Part shown: one piece after another, positions 1 through 10,951 of the stretch
Numbering within the stretch: the first letter of the stretch is position 1
How the letters are laid out: the number at the start of each line of letters is the position of its first letter
NCBI GenBank assembly: GCA_020055645.1
Contig: CM034547.1
Location: 65,817,884-65,881,883 of the forward strand
From: Tomocerus qinae
Lineage: Eukaryota > Arthropoda > Collembola > Entomobryomorpha > Tomoceridae
DNA length: 64,000 nucleotides
Direction: 5' to 3'
Notes under the pieces: generated by a model
Seen by the model: the letters and a program-made list of their open reading frames with translations, nothing else
The model's database searches: none
What the model was told of the DNA's origin: nothing
Program-made: the position numbers and the translations under genes

Positions 1-31
1 TACAGTTATAAACTGAATTTTGACTGTATAG

Positions 32-248
32 ATACAATGGATTGAATTGGCTCACAAAAGCTCTTCAAAATGAAGGCTCAGTACAATATTCACATTTAGC
101 CCAACTTTGCACCCTTTTGAGTGACGAAGAATCATCTCTTCTGAATTGCCATAAACAATTTATCTTGAGTCACATTGAGAAAGTGGTACCAATTGTAAAC
201 GAGCTTTACAAATCTGGGGGCATTAATTCTAATGATCGAAAGAGAATC
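32..248 (+). CDS. CARD gene exon 1 in window (fused exon: end of one CARD plus start of next)
   Basis: Acceptor tatag at 27-31, donor GTAAGC at 249; phase 2 in, phase 0 out. Residues NGLNWLTKALQNEG up to a Cys codon at 108-110 match helices 4-6 of a CARD whose first half lies upstream of the window. From 109 on, the exon encodes helices 1-3 of CARD 1 (around HKQFILSHIEKVVPIVNELY). The exon is 217 nt, exactly 77 + 140, the lengths of two separate exons elsewhere in this gene. A reading starting at the TTG at 42 is not the true start. Confidence 0.75.
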
Positions 249-2921
249 GTAAGCATAAGATTTATCTTAGTGATTAGTGATGGTTTCATAAAAATTCGTT
301 GATACCATTTCACTTGTAAATATTAATCTCTATAAACACAATTTTTAGGAAATTGCTTCATTGTTTATTATTCAAGTCATGATTAAATGTGAATTGTTTT
401 AGTGTAATCCTTCGTTGACAAACGATCAACAGAAATGTGAGTTGCTGAGAACTTTAAATCGCAAACGTCCAGGAATTGTCCATTTATTTAAAGATTGCTG
501 CAATAGAACACGAAACACCGATATTGCTGTCATCCTTAATTTCAACCCAGGCACAATTTTCAATTGGGAGGAGGTCGAAAAGTTGAAACTTGATTGGGAC
601 TATATAGTTAGTAACGTTTCTTATGACGATATTTATCGCTACTTCATTTACAGAGGATTTATTGACCAAAAGGAAAACGAAGCCATTCAAAATTTGCAAG
701 AAAATTCTGATAAAATTCGTCTCGTTTTAGAAAAACTGCCTACTAGGTAATTTCTGGAAGCATTTTGGGTACTAAGAAATGCTAATAAGACTTTATTATC
801 ATTTAGAAGGGGAGCTTATACTGCCTTTTTTCAAATTCTTGCCTTAAAAAAGGAGTACGAAGAGGTTATTAATCGATGTAAGTGTGTTCAGTCAAAAAAT
901 CCATATTCTGTGGAAACTTATATAAATATTAACTGCTTTGTTGACTTCCTACTTCCTAGGTATGACCATGGATTTCGAAGAAAGGCAACGTTTATTGGAA
1001 GTACAAGATTTTCTCTGGGAGCATTTGGATAACATGGAATTAGTTATGGAAAAATTAATTTCTCTCCATATCATTGACAATCAAGAAGCCAATTCTATTG
1101 TAATTGAAACTTTTAATGAGTTCGTGTAAAAAATACAGAAAATAAAAAATTGTCATTCAATTTTTACGAGGTTTCGATTTGCAAAATAGAAAACAGACTA
1201 TATTACAGTAGTTTAGAATTTATATGCTGCTTTAATATATTTAATTTTTACAAATTGCGGCTTATATAATACTATATAGTAGTGATGCTTATATGCGAGT
1301 GTACATTATGGTTTTATTTTTTAGATTTACCAACCCACCAAATTCGAGCAAAACTTCATGTTCGTTAATATAATGAAGCAGAAAGGTCCTGAAACGGTCG
1401 ACGAGTTGGTAGAAGTTCTTTCGATGTCAAATAACAGAAATTGTTCCGAAATTTTGGCTATAGATTTTCAAAATTTTAAAATGACGACAGAAGAGTGGAC
1501 TAAACTTAAAGTCCACTGGTGTAAATTGGTTTCTAAAATTCGCTACAAGAGTATTTGCAGTGTACTTATAGAAGCTAATGTTGTATCTCTTATTGAACAT
1601 CAGTGGATTTTAAAATCAGAAAAAAATCGACAAAAAATTAGGAAGTTATTACGAATAATACCTTCAAAGTAAGTGATACTGATTCTTAACCACAATATTC
1701 TAACAATTTTGTTCTTTTCTTAAGTAAATCTAGATTTCATGCGAAAAGACCAATTTAGGCACTCGCCATTTTAGCCAGACGAGTGGAAAAAATGAGATAA
1801 TTCACACTAATGGATTTAATTAATTTCAGGAAATGCGGATACAAAATGCTTCTATCTGCCATATCTACTGTGAAAGATCCAGATTATCAAAAAATATTGT
1901 TTGAATGTAATGATGTTTAAATATTAACTACCTTTTTTATCCTGAGTAATTTAATTTATAAAGTTTAATCTTTTCTGCCTCTCTTTCTTCCAAGTTCCAA
2001 TTCATAAATCTAAAACATCCTAAAATATTTTTTTAAATTATAAAAACATAAACATAAGTGATGAATATGTGTCTGTTTTCTGCAATATTTTTAATTGCAT
2101 AGTCAAACAATTGAAATGCCCCTCCATCTAATTTTACAGGTGCTCTAATGCGTCCGCAAGATCTGGAAAGCTTTTATATAAATTATGACTTTTTCATCAA
2201 AAACACCAAAAACGTAAATGTATTATTAAAGGATCTTGAAGACTATGGTATAATTTCACCTTTGCAAAGACGAATAATGGTTAGTACAGACAGCATAATT
2301 TTTAAATATAAATGTGTAAATGGTAATCATGAGACCAGACCTTGTTTTACAGAACTGCTACAACGATAACTGCCAAGTGGAAGAGCTTTATGTATCGTTC
2401 CTAGGAAAAGATAGAGATGTTCTTCAGAAAGTTAGCACTTGTTTACCCAAATCTGGAAATGACGATGTGGCTGCTGTCTTGAATATGAATATTCGGGACA
2501 TGATGATCAGTGTTGAAGAATGGAAGTCCTTATTGATAGCATGGAATGCAATTGTAGACACTGTCGATTATAATACGATACGTGAAAGTTGTATTGCATC
2601 TTATAGATTGTTGAGTGCAAAGGATGACGGTGAAATAATTGTGGGTGGTAAAAGTGGCCCAGATAAGATGCGGAAGTTGTTACAAATTGTTCCTTTCAGG
2701 TAAAGTTGTAGAAGTGCATAATATATACGGAAATTAAAAATGAAATTATTTTCCTTCTAATTATTTCATTTTTTGTTAAAAAATTATTAGACTCTATATT
2801 TCATTGCAAATATTATTTTCTTTTTATTACTGTTAGAAATGATGGATTCAGAATATTAACTTCTGTGCTAATGAAGAAATCTGAGTACGAACACATTGCC
2901 TGGAGATTAATGAAAACTTGA
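32..2921 (+). CDS. Tandem-CARD protein, 3' part of gene (9 exons, 5' end outside window)
   Basis: Exons: 32-248, 403-746, 807-877, 960-1099, 1325-1668, 1830-1906, 2140-2279, 2353-2699, 2837-2921 (stop TGA). All introns are GT-AG and every phase matches. They encode 587 residues after a first split codon. The product is a chain of about 85-residue helical domains that fit the CARD pattern, e.g. residues around KIRLVLEKLPTRRGAYTAFF and KIRKLLRIIPSKKCGY, which match the 'kLLdiLprRGpxAF' helix 4-5 region, each followed by a helix ending in EYEEV, DYQKI or EYEHI. Six CARDs are complete and a seventh is represented by its last helices. CARDs make homotypic contacts in apoptosis and innate-immune assemblies. 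No caspase, NB-ARC or kinase motif is visible, and the protein stops three residues after the last CARD helix. An initiator ATG is not visible, so the N-terminus lies upstream. DED or PYD folds are less likely because of the helix-4 RG motif. Function is not inferred beyond CARD-mediated assembly. Confidence 0.82.
109..877 (+). repeat. Two-CARD repeat unit I (CARD 1 + CARD 2)
   Basis: This unit uses 140 nt of exon 1 (109-248), exon 403-746 (344 nt) and exon 807-877 (71 nt). CARD 1 has a phase-0 intron between helices 3 and 4. CARD 2 begins near 562 (EEVEKLKLDWDYIV) and has a phase-2 intron inside its helix-4 LPTR/RG motif. The unit ends on a Cys codon split T|GT. Confidence 0.8.
960..1906 (+). 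repeat. Two-CARD repeat unit II (CARD 3 + CARD 4)
   Basis: Exons of 140, 344 and 77 nt reproduce the sizes and phases of unit I. CARD 3 runs from ERQRLLEVQDFLWEHLDN through NCSEIL; CARD 4 starts near EEWTKLKVHWCKLV and ends at DYQKILFEC. The same split Cys codon closes the unit. Protein identity between units is low, so the duplications are old. Confidence 0.8.
2140..2921 (+). repeat. Two-CARD repeat unit III (CARD 5 + CARD 6), C-terminal
   Basis: Exons of 140, 347 and 85 nt (the last includes the stop codon). CARD 5 begins LMRPQDLESFYINYDFF and ends DVAAVL; CARD 6 begins VEEWKSLLIAWNAIV and ends EYEHIAWRLMKT. CARD 6 carries a short Gly-rich insertion (DDGEIIVGGKSG) between helices 3 and 4. 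Confidence 0.8.
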
Positions 2922-3002
2922 CGATATCAATCTAGCAAAAAGAATGACTTTATCCTTACTGGATTTCTGCTACAACTTTTAATTCTTAACTTTAAATACG
3001 AT

Positions 3003-3008
3003 AATAAA
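3003..3008 (+). terminator. Polyadenylation signal, CARD gene
   Basis: AATAAA lies 82 bases after the CARD gene stop codon, in AT-rich sequence before the INTS10 promoter region. Confidence 0.5.
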
Positions 3009-3422
3009 CACGATAAATTACATCTTCATAAGACTTTATTGATAGTTTTATGATAGCTTCAGTGTACACTTTACACGTAATATTCTTCTGGAGATTTAAG
3101 CATACTACATGTAGTTGTAGATGTAGTTTTGATAATTCATATCACAATTTTCTGATATTTCATCACATTCGCAAATAATTTAATTTGCATTTACATATAA
3201 GGTTCGTCACATAAAACAAAGACTTTCGTATTTTGCATGATGCATGTACAAAGCTGCCCATCAAAGCAAGCTTGCTTGCTAAACTACTAAAGTCTGTGCT
3301 CTTATGTAAGGAAGGAATAGTTTGAATCAAAATGGATCCACAATCTATTCCGAAAAGAGCAGAAGAGAAAAAATATTTTTAAAATTGCGGAACTGTTGTT
3401 GTTTTCCGCTGATGTCGTTTTC
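3009..3422 (+). promoter_or_regulatory. Intergenic region with presumed INTS10 promoter and 5' UTR
   Basis: This stretch separates the CARD gene poly(A) signal from the INTS10 start codon. No coding frame is supported. It contains a perfect 14-base palindrome at 3264-3277. The ATG at 3333 is followed by a stop after 16 codons and is not used in the INTS10 model. No TATA box or initiator could be assigned with confidence. Confidence 0.4.
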
Positions 3423-6400
3423 ATGTCTGGTAAGATAAATAATATTTTCCCTGTTTTGAAAGTCCATATAAAATTTATAAAAAATTAAAATTCAGTTGAA
3501 TAAATCTTGTCAACGAAATAACGTTAAAAAATATTTGGCGAATATGTAAAATGTAAAGTCCAATGGTAAAGGTGAAGCGAAAAGTTGGTAAGAGTATAAA
3601 AACTTTAACTACTCTTTTGGTTATTCTAGATACATCGATCGATACCTGTGGAATTTAATATTTTAAATAGGAACTGGAATCTGGAACTATTCTTTTGTCA
3701 ATTTTTTATCACTACAAATTTTGACGATGTCAATAGGTATAGCGATTACATTTATAAAGTATTTATTATTTATATTTATTTGCATTCAATTCATTGAATC
3801 AAATAAAATTGCTTCGTAGTTTTCCATATTTTGAAAGTTATTTATATTTTTGTACTATATTATTGCAGCCTTCAGAGGAAGAGAATTACCGAATTATTTC
3901 ATTAACGAATCCAAGGAGGCAGAAGCAACAACCAATGTGTGTGAGGCAAAATCATGGCTTTTAATTGGAAAGTCTTTGTTTCCACAAAATTTCCAGTTGC
4001 AGGTATTTGTTTCCATTATTAATTTTGTCTTAAAGCTCCAAGCAAGGTTTAATAATTATTACATTATACTCATTTCGCTAAAATAAGTAAAAAGTTTTTT
4101 CATTAAATCGGTTTAAGCTTAAAAGCTGTGGTCAAACCAGGCCTATAAATTGTATCAAAATTACATTTTTGTATTTCTGTAGTTTCAGGCATATCAACTA
4201 GAAAAACGCTTGCGAAATATCGAAGGAGCTGCTAAATGTTTTGAGTCATTGTGAGTTCTTTTTTACTAATAATATACTCTCTGCATATCTTTGATATGTT
4301 AAAAACGTTAATCTTTAAAAATATATTTTTATCCAATAATTCTCATATGTAATAGATTTAGCACCTTTATGACAAATATGAAAGAAGAAATTGGAGAAGT
4401 CGCAAATGCTGTGAGAACTGTTCAATTAACAAAGGGTAAAGAAACGGAAGATCAATTATTCCTGCAAAATGTATTTTCTTGTTTGTCGAAGGGTAAGTTC
4501 ACAGGCAGTATTACTTTCAGTTACTTAAATTTTTCTAATTACATTTTGCTATTATCCTGTTCTTAATTTGCTTCTTGGTGTTTTAATACCAGATACACAA
4601 AGAGAAGTTTTGTTGCAAAAATCTGAAACAACAACGGTGTTGTTCGAAAAATGCCAGTTTGTTTTACTCCTTGTCCAACTATATCCAGACACAGTTAATC
4701 AAACTGGGGTAAGGCCATTGTTGGATATTTCAGATTTTCACATATATTATGTACTGATAGCTGTAAAGTTGTTAATATTATAATGGCTGTTCTAAATTTT
4801 TGATTCAGGCGGATTTACTGTTTACATTACTAGCCTGTGAATCAGATGCTTTTTCGACGTTCCGAAAACTTTTGGTGGTTGAACTAGTGCCTTCCATTTT
4901 AAAGCTAGGAAAAAATTTGGGTGCCTCGCCACGTCTCCTAGCTTTGTTGAGCCAGTGTGTTGAATATTACGTTTTGGTTGGAGGTCACGATGAAAAATTA
5001 GAAACTTCTGAAAGGTGAACTAAGCATTTTATTCGTTCAATAGACAAAGTGTTTTGTACCTAGATCCCCCAATTGGTGACTAACTTTATTTTTCGTGTAC
5101 ATATTTAAAAGGTGGGGAAAGCTATACTCCATAGTTGACCAAATCGCCAATATTTTGTCGTGGAACTCGGCACCATTCTTCAGCACTGTTACTCAGGCTT
5201 CTGGTCCAAATAACGTCGAAGCAATTTATCAAGCTTTGCTCAAAATTAGTTCTTCTCCAAGAAATCTCAGTCAAAATGAATTGGGCTACATCACAGTTGT
5301 AATTTTTCTACGATGTATAGTGTCGTATCATGAGCTTATCAATAACTGTTCTTCGGAAAAGTTTGGTAAATAATTTAATTTTTTTCAGAATTTCTCAAAG
5401 AATGTTTGGTGTCTGATTTTTATACTGATAATTACAGTTAAACATGCACCACGACCACAATACAAATACAGCTGACATTAACTATTCTGACACTTAAATG
5501 TCATTATGTCATTCAAGTGTCAGAATAGTCGTCGAAAGCATGAAAATTTTGCTCACAAAAGACAACGAAAACTTTTAAATTTCAAAACAACTAATTTAAT
5601 TGTATTTTTTCTGGTTTATTTAGGAGAAAAGTCGAAATTGGTATTGGTTGAGATATTTACTCCTCGTCGGCAGCGTTCTGTAATTGCCGAGCACAATTTA
5701 CCAGTAATTACTACTGTTTCGAATTGTTCTTCAATTGGTGGAAACCAGAGCCAAGTTTTACAATACTTTTTGACTGCCTCGAAGATCTGGCAGTTAGTAA
5801 ATTCCCCAAGTGGAGACAGCATTAAAAAGGAATTCTTCCCCATACTGTGCTCAATGAATTCATTGAATTTGGAAAAGTGGAATGTTTTCCAGGAGTTTTA
5901 TCTTGACTTTCAGACTTATACTGGCCAGCACTTTGCTCACGAGTCTATGATTATTCAAAATAACTTAAAAATAGCTTCCCTTTATTGTTCCGTCAGCAAT
6001 TATAAGGTAAATTGTTTTAAATTTTGAAATAAACCGATATATTTTATTTAATTATATTAATTAATATAATATACTATGCATGAATTAACATTGTTTTAAA
6101 TTCAAATTCATTTTTTTCTTTGATGATTAATGATCATATTATATCTTTCTGAGAATAGTTATGAATTATAATTATGATGATATTACTATATAATTATCTA
6201 TTTTAGGCTGCTGCTGAATATGTTATAAAAAGTATAGAAAAACTTCATCAAGAGATGAGCCTTTCCAGTTCGGATAACAAAACAGGCTTAAACAGTTCAT
6301 TTTCTTTTAACACTGGTGACCGGGAAGATTTTACATTTTTCAACGAGCATGTGTACAGCTCAGACCAAAAGGGAGGTTTCATTACGCAAAGAAGAGTACA

Positions 6401-7093
6401 TTTTTTATCTGAAAATAGGGCCGAAATCATTGCCTACGCATGCAATATACTTATTCGCTGTTTTCATGTAAGCGTCTCTGTTAAGATTTAGTTTTTTGAA
6501 AAACTTTATTTACTATTTGCGTCAATTGCCTATTAATTGCGTATTGATAATGTGTATAGGAAATGCTAGATATGTCGACTGCTACTGATGATCGTTGCAT
6601 CGGCCATCTAATGACTCTTTTACAAATGGAATGGCCATCCCCTCCGTCAGAAATGATATTTCTGCAAATTCTAGAAGTAATAAGACGAAAAGGTAGCTTT
6701 TGCTACTTTCCATTTTTTGCCGACTACGTTATTGAACCAGACTTTCTTGAGCAGTTTATGGCAATAGCTAATCATGAAGCAAAAACAGTTAATTTAGATA
6801 TATGGGCCATCAGCAATGGGAACCACAATGGCGGGTACGTTTTTGGCATCTAATACTTAGAATTTCTCATTACCTAACAATGATGTTTTAACATTCTAAT
6901 TTCAATCGATGTTATTAGATCACGCCGTGTGGGGACACGAGGGGTTGAAAAAGGCGTCAGAAACGATTTCCGTACAAACATGAAGCGTCAAATGATAAAA
7001 AGTGGCAAAGAAAATTTGCATAGCTTAATAGTTAGTTTTCTTACTGTAAATAAAACTGAAATTCTTAGTTGTTTTGACGCATCATATAAATAG
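3423..7093 (+). CDS. INTS10: Integrator complex subunit 10
   Basis: Exons: 3423-3429, 3869-4002, 4189-4250, 4356-4492, 4593-4708, 4809-5014, 5112-5365, 5624-6006, 6207-6467, 6560-6834, 6919-7093 (TAG). All introns are GT-AG with matching phases; 669 residues against roughly 710 in the human protein as I recall it. Family-like segments include N-terminal MSA, EAKSWLLIGKSLFPQNFQLQ, FRKLLVVELVPSIL, DRCIGHLMTLLQMEWP and the C-terminal TRGVEKGVRNDFRTNMKRQ, close to the human TRG..KGVKEDF..AM.RQ block. INTS10 is an alpha-helical nuclear subunit of Integrator, working with INTS13, INTS14 and INTS15 in a module of the complex that cleaves snRNA 3' ends and attenuates transcription. The start is chosen because the 7-nt coding exon joins in phase to give MSA. 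The central part is the least conserved. No transmembrane segment or signal peptide is seen. Confidence 0.9.
5481..5529. repeat. Perfect inverted repeat in INTS10 intron 7
   Basis: Arms of 15 bases (ACTATTCTGACACTT at 5481-5495 and its exact complement at 5515-5529) enclose a 19-base spacer. It lies in the 258-nt intron between exons 5112-5365 and 5624-6006. It could be a small foldback element or an RNA hairpin. Confidence 0.75.
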
Positions 7094-7223
7094 CCTATCT
7101 TGTGATAACGATTTGTACAATTTTCCTATTTCAAGAAACATTGTGTCAGTAATTTTTAAAATTACTTAAAATATAAAGAATTCTTGGCCGTTTTATACCA
7201 TGAGGATGTTGTAAATACATTTT

Positions 7224-7229
7224 AATAAA
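7224..7229 (+). terminator. Polyadenylation signal, INTS10
   Basis: AATAAA lies 131 bases after the INTS10 stop codon; it is the nearest canonical signal. Confidence 0.5.
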
Positions 7230-10169
7230 TATTCAATACTATTTATGTTTCAATTCAATATCATAGAAGTGCGAATTTATTACTTCAGTAGCATAGAAGC
7301 ATGTTTTTGTGTACTGATAAAATGCCATAAAAGTACTTAGTGTTATTTAAAACATTGATCTTCCCGTGCAGAAAAAGAGTAACAAAGAATGTCTCTCCCC
7401 TTCACATTGGTAAATATTGATTCTAATCAAATACTGCTGATTAGTAGATTTAATTGCCCATTTCATTTGAATGTACAAATATTAGATGCTTTAAGTAATG
7501 GTTGTAAATCTGTTTTCACTGTTAAATTTATTTCAGCATTGAATTAAGACACAATGATCATACATAAGTTACTCGTAATTTACATTTAACTAGGTAGATT
7601 ATATAACATTAATTAATCACTATACTAAACATGATATCCTACCTATGTATATTCTTTTGGGTTTCTTTAATTCTATTATAATCATAGATATAGTTGCTGA
7701 CCGTCAGTATTATTACGTATCCACAAAACATCGCAGGGTACACACTTCATTAGTTTTGGTTTTGTAGTTTACTCACACTTATTCATCGTCTCATACTTAT
7801 TACACGGGATAATACGACAGGTATTTTATAAAACTGAAAACACACAGCTATTTATTTGTTCTAGATATTCTGTACTGCAATATTTAATAGAACACAAATA
7901 TACGTATAGCTATGTATTTTATGAATACTGCTACACATACAAATATATTGTGCTCAAGTTGTGTAATAATTAATTTTGTTTTTGTCAGCTAGCTTCGCCT
8001 AATTTTTTGTTGAATGAAAAAGGACAGTATATCCTCATTTTCGACTTGCGTGAAAATGACGAATCGGTTGCCAGATTAAAGTGGTTCGATAAATTCAAGA
8101 GAGTCAACTTTATAAAGCCATGCATCTTTACCTTTGACTTTCTTTATCTTAGAGTTCTACTCACACTTTAAGGCCAAACTATTTCATGTAAGTACTCAGA
8201 TGTCTTACGTTGTGGGGTTACTTTTAAAGCATTTGCAAGACAGAATTACATAGCATGTCAATCTCCTATGTTGATTATTAGACAAAATTTATAGTAAATG
8301 ACACAGTGCACTCATATTTTTACATGTACATACATTATTTACGTATCTTTAAATTACAGATTAAATAAATGAGTAAACAAAGCAAAGTTTGTGTTTGTAA
8401 GTACAAATGTCGTTTACCATACACTTAAACATTTCGACTTGAAATCAGAAAAATTTGTACAAAAGTTAAAAGTATATATTTCACATTTCATTATTTAGCA
8501 TACTGTTTAAAGGAAGTATTACGGTACAGATAGCTTGTAATATGCAAAAACAATTAATAATAGTTCGGTTAGTGGCCTATCTACTATTATGACATTTATT
8601 TCCTCGATGTACTTATATATTATCTTAAATTCCTATACCTTGTAATTTAATTAACTTTTGATTTTACTATCAGTGTTTACGAATAAGTGATTTTGATTCA
8701 TAAGATGTCCATTGGATTATATCAGTTCGAAAATTACAAAATTGTTTAAAAGCGGACAAAATTCTGTGGAAATTCCTTTCAATGGGGCTCTTGATAAAGA
8801 GTATTTACTTCCATCACTTTTGATTCCACACCAAGTGTGTTTAATTACCATTGGACAACTCCCATGTTTTAAGAGAACTGGCTAATTAATTTCCATATCG
8901 GTAAATAGATGAACCTAATTAGAATTGTCCGTCTCAATACGTATTTCAATACGGTTAATCTACCTCTCTACCTATTTTCACGGTTAGTTAGACGTATCAC
9001 AAAAGCTGAACATCCGATTTGTCTCTTCAAACAGAGTATAAAATACGTCTCTTTGTATTTATCGTCTAATATGTAACTTTTTCAGAAATTGATTTGAGAC
9101 TTCACTTACCATTAAACGTACCACATACCTGGCCTGGGAATCAAAAAAATTCGATAAAAATTAAGAGCAAATTACAATACGCTACGATAAATTATAACTA
9201 ACAATGTAATTATAAATTACATCTAACAGGAACAAAATCTACATAACATTTGATAAATGTCATGACTTAGTCAAACTACTACTCTAATTATTTACTAATT
9301 TTACTAATCTAGGTAATAATGTAGTACTTATCAAACTAAAATGATTAGTATAAAACAACGCGTGCATTGCAAATATGTAGTTGTAAAATGGGGTAATTGA
9401 TCCAAGCAAAGTCACATCCTATACAAGCAACTGCGGAATACAATATTATAGTACTAGTTATATGCAATACAACACATTCTTTGTAAGTAAATGCTTATAG
9501 TACATAAGTATAGATTTATGAATTGTTGAGATTTTTGGTTAAAAAATAAATTCAATCATTCAGCTCTACGAAACATTAACTTGTAATCAGTTCATCAGAA
9601 TTACAAAGCTATTGTTTACATCCTAAAATATTAGTGTGCTACCTATCTAAATCATAACAGTGCTTAGCTGTACAGTTTAAATAATTTTCTTCGTACAATT
9701 AATTTCACACAATTTTCAAAGCTGCAGGTTTTTTTTTGCAAAGTAATTTGTATATCCTAAATATTTACATATAACCACACTTAGCTGAATTAATTTACAT
9801 ATTATTATAATACGTGGTCACATTTCAACAGAATGGTTAACATAACACTGGGTGTTATTATCGTAGCGTAGTATTTGGTCTTCGGCAATCAAAAAGCTTG
9901 GGAAGCATAATATAATATAAATTACAGATACACAACAGTAGTGTAGGAAAACTGGCTTTACGGAAATATGTCATACCGTAAATCTCAAGACTGTAAATCC
10001 TTTACAAGAACACAATTTTGTGTGCCTGCATCTTCATCTCCTTCATTACAACTTAACAGAATAAGAAAAATGTATAAAATATTTTAAAATGTGTCCAAAG
10101 CATGAGGCTATTCATTCTAGGCTTCCTTGAGTAACAATTAGCAGTCATTTGTTGATGTTACTTTGTGAT

Positions 10170-10175
10170 TTTATT
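10170..10175 (-). terminator. Candidate polyadenylation signal, adhesion gene
   Basis: TTTATT on the + strand reads AATAAA on the minus strand, downstream of the last coding exon. It is one of several possible signals and the site used is unknown. Confidence 0.3.
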
Positions 10176-10660
10176 TGGTACAAATCTAGTTTAAGTAGAC
10201 AATGCCTCACAATGGATTGTAGCTGTTTGAGTAACTGACGTATAAAAGTGAAATTGCGATTTCGTCGACTCTTGTGAAGAATTACTGTATAGTGTAAGTA
10301 TTAACGAAGTAGAGGGGAAACTGATATCATAGAAAAGATTTCGAGCTCATCAATTTCACAATATACATTTACGTACATAGTTAATATGTTATAATTCACG
10401 ATTCTACGAGTATATTCAAATAGGTAAAGGTAGACATTTAGTATTAAGCTGGGTAAGTGTATCGAACTGCGTCTCAGGAGAAGAGTTGGTTGATTGGATG
10501 CTTTTGTCAGATAACTTGGAGATTCAATACATTTTTGGGAGCAGCAGTCCGTTTCTGGAATACATTGGGTAACTACATTAAGGAGACGCGTAAACATCTT
10601 TGTGCAGATTATGAAATGTTCACTTCCACAAATACTAAATGACACTTGTAAAAAGTCATT

Positions 10661-10677
10661 ACACACACACACACACA
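10661..10677. repeat. (AC)n microsatellite
   Basis: Eight AC units plus one A, downstream of the adhesion gene stop. In the minus-strand transcript this is a GU run, a type of site known to bind CELF-family proteins. Confidence 0.9.
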
Positions 10678-10951
10678 ATATTTTGGTACGTATCTTATAG
10701 GACATATTTAGACTGATTTTAGTGAGAGTTAGCAGGTAAATATAATTTGGTTGCTATTCTTACTCTAATTGACATACTAAATATTTCAAAGTAGTATTAC
10801 AACAATATACATACTTACAAAGTACACATGTTACGTATTCCGCATTTCACACTACACAGTATTTAAATGGTAAATATAGTCATTAGAACTTATTAGTTTT
10901 TGTTTTGGTATGAGGAAACACATTTTTGAATTAGAAGAGTCTGAATCAGAG

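Larger units (their letters stand above)
7230..10951. other. Gene-free stretch between convergent genes; probable 3' UTR of the adhesion gene
   Basis: No coding frame with family resemblance is seen on either strand. The minus-strand Ig gene ends at 10952, so much of this may be its 3' UTR. A minus-strand AATAAA at 10170-10175 lies about 780 bases past that stop; further minus-strand signals occur lower down, e.g. at 7276-7281. A dinucleotide run at 10661-10677 would be read as GU repeats in that transcript. Confidence 0.45.

Noticed and set aside
42..302. Open frame starting at a TTG near the left edge as a complete small protein
   Set aside because: TTG is not a credible start here. The frame continues upstream to an acceptor at 27-31, and the part after 248 is intron read-through past a GTAAGC donor.
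32..2921. Caspase, DED or PYD protein
   Set aside because: There is no caspase QACxG or HG motif, and the helix-4 'LP.RG' with six-helix spacing fits CARD better than DED or PYD.
3333..3380. ATG at 3333 as the INTS10 start
   Set aside because: It meets a stop after 16 codons and has no donor that restores the INTS10 frame.
5506..5623. Upstream part of the open frame leading into INTS10 exon 8
   Set aside because: It lies before a clear acceptor (ggtttatttag), has no INTS10 resemblance, and the 5365 to 5624 junction is in phase.
10301..10705. 134-codon minus-strand frame downstream of the adhesion gene
   Set aside because: No domain, low-complexity start from the AC repeat, and position in the probable 3' UTR.
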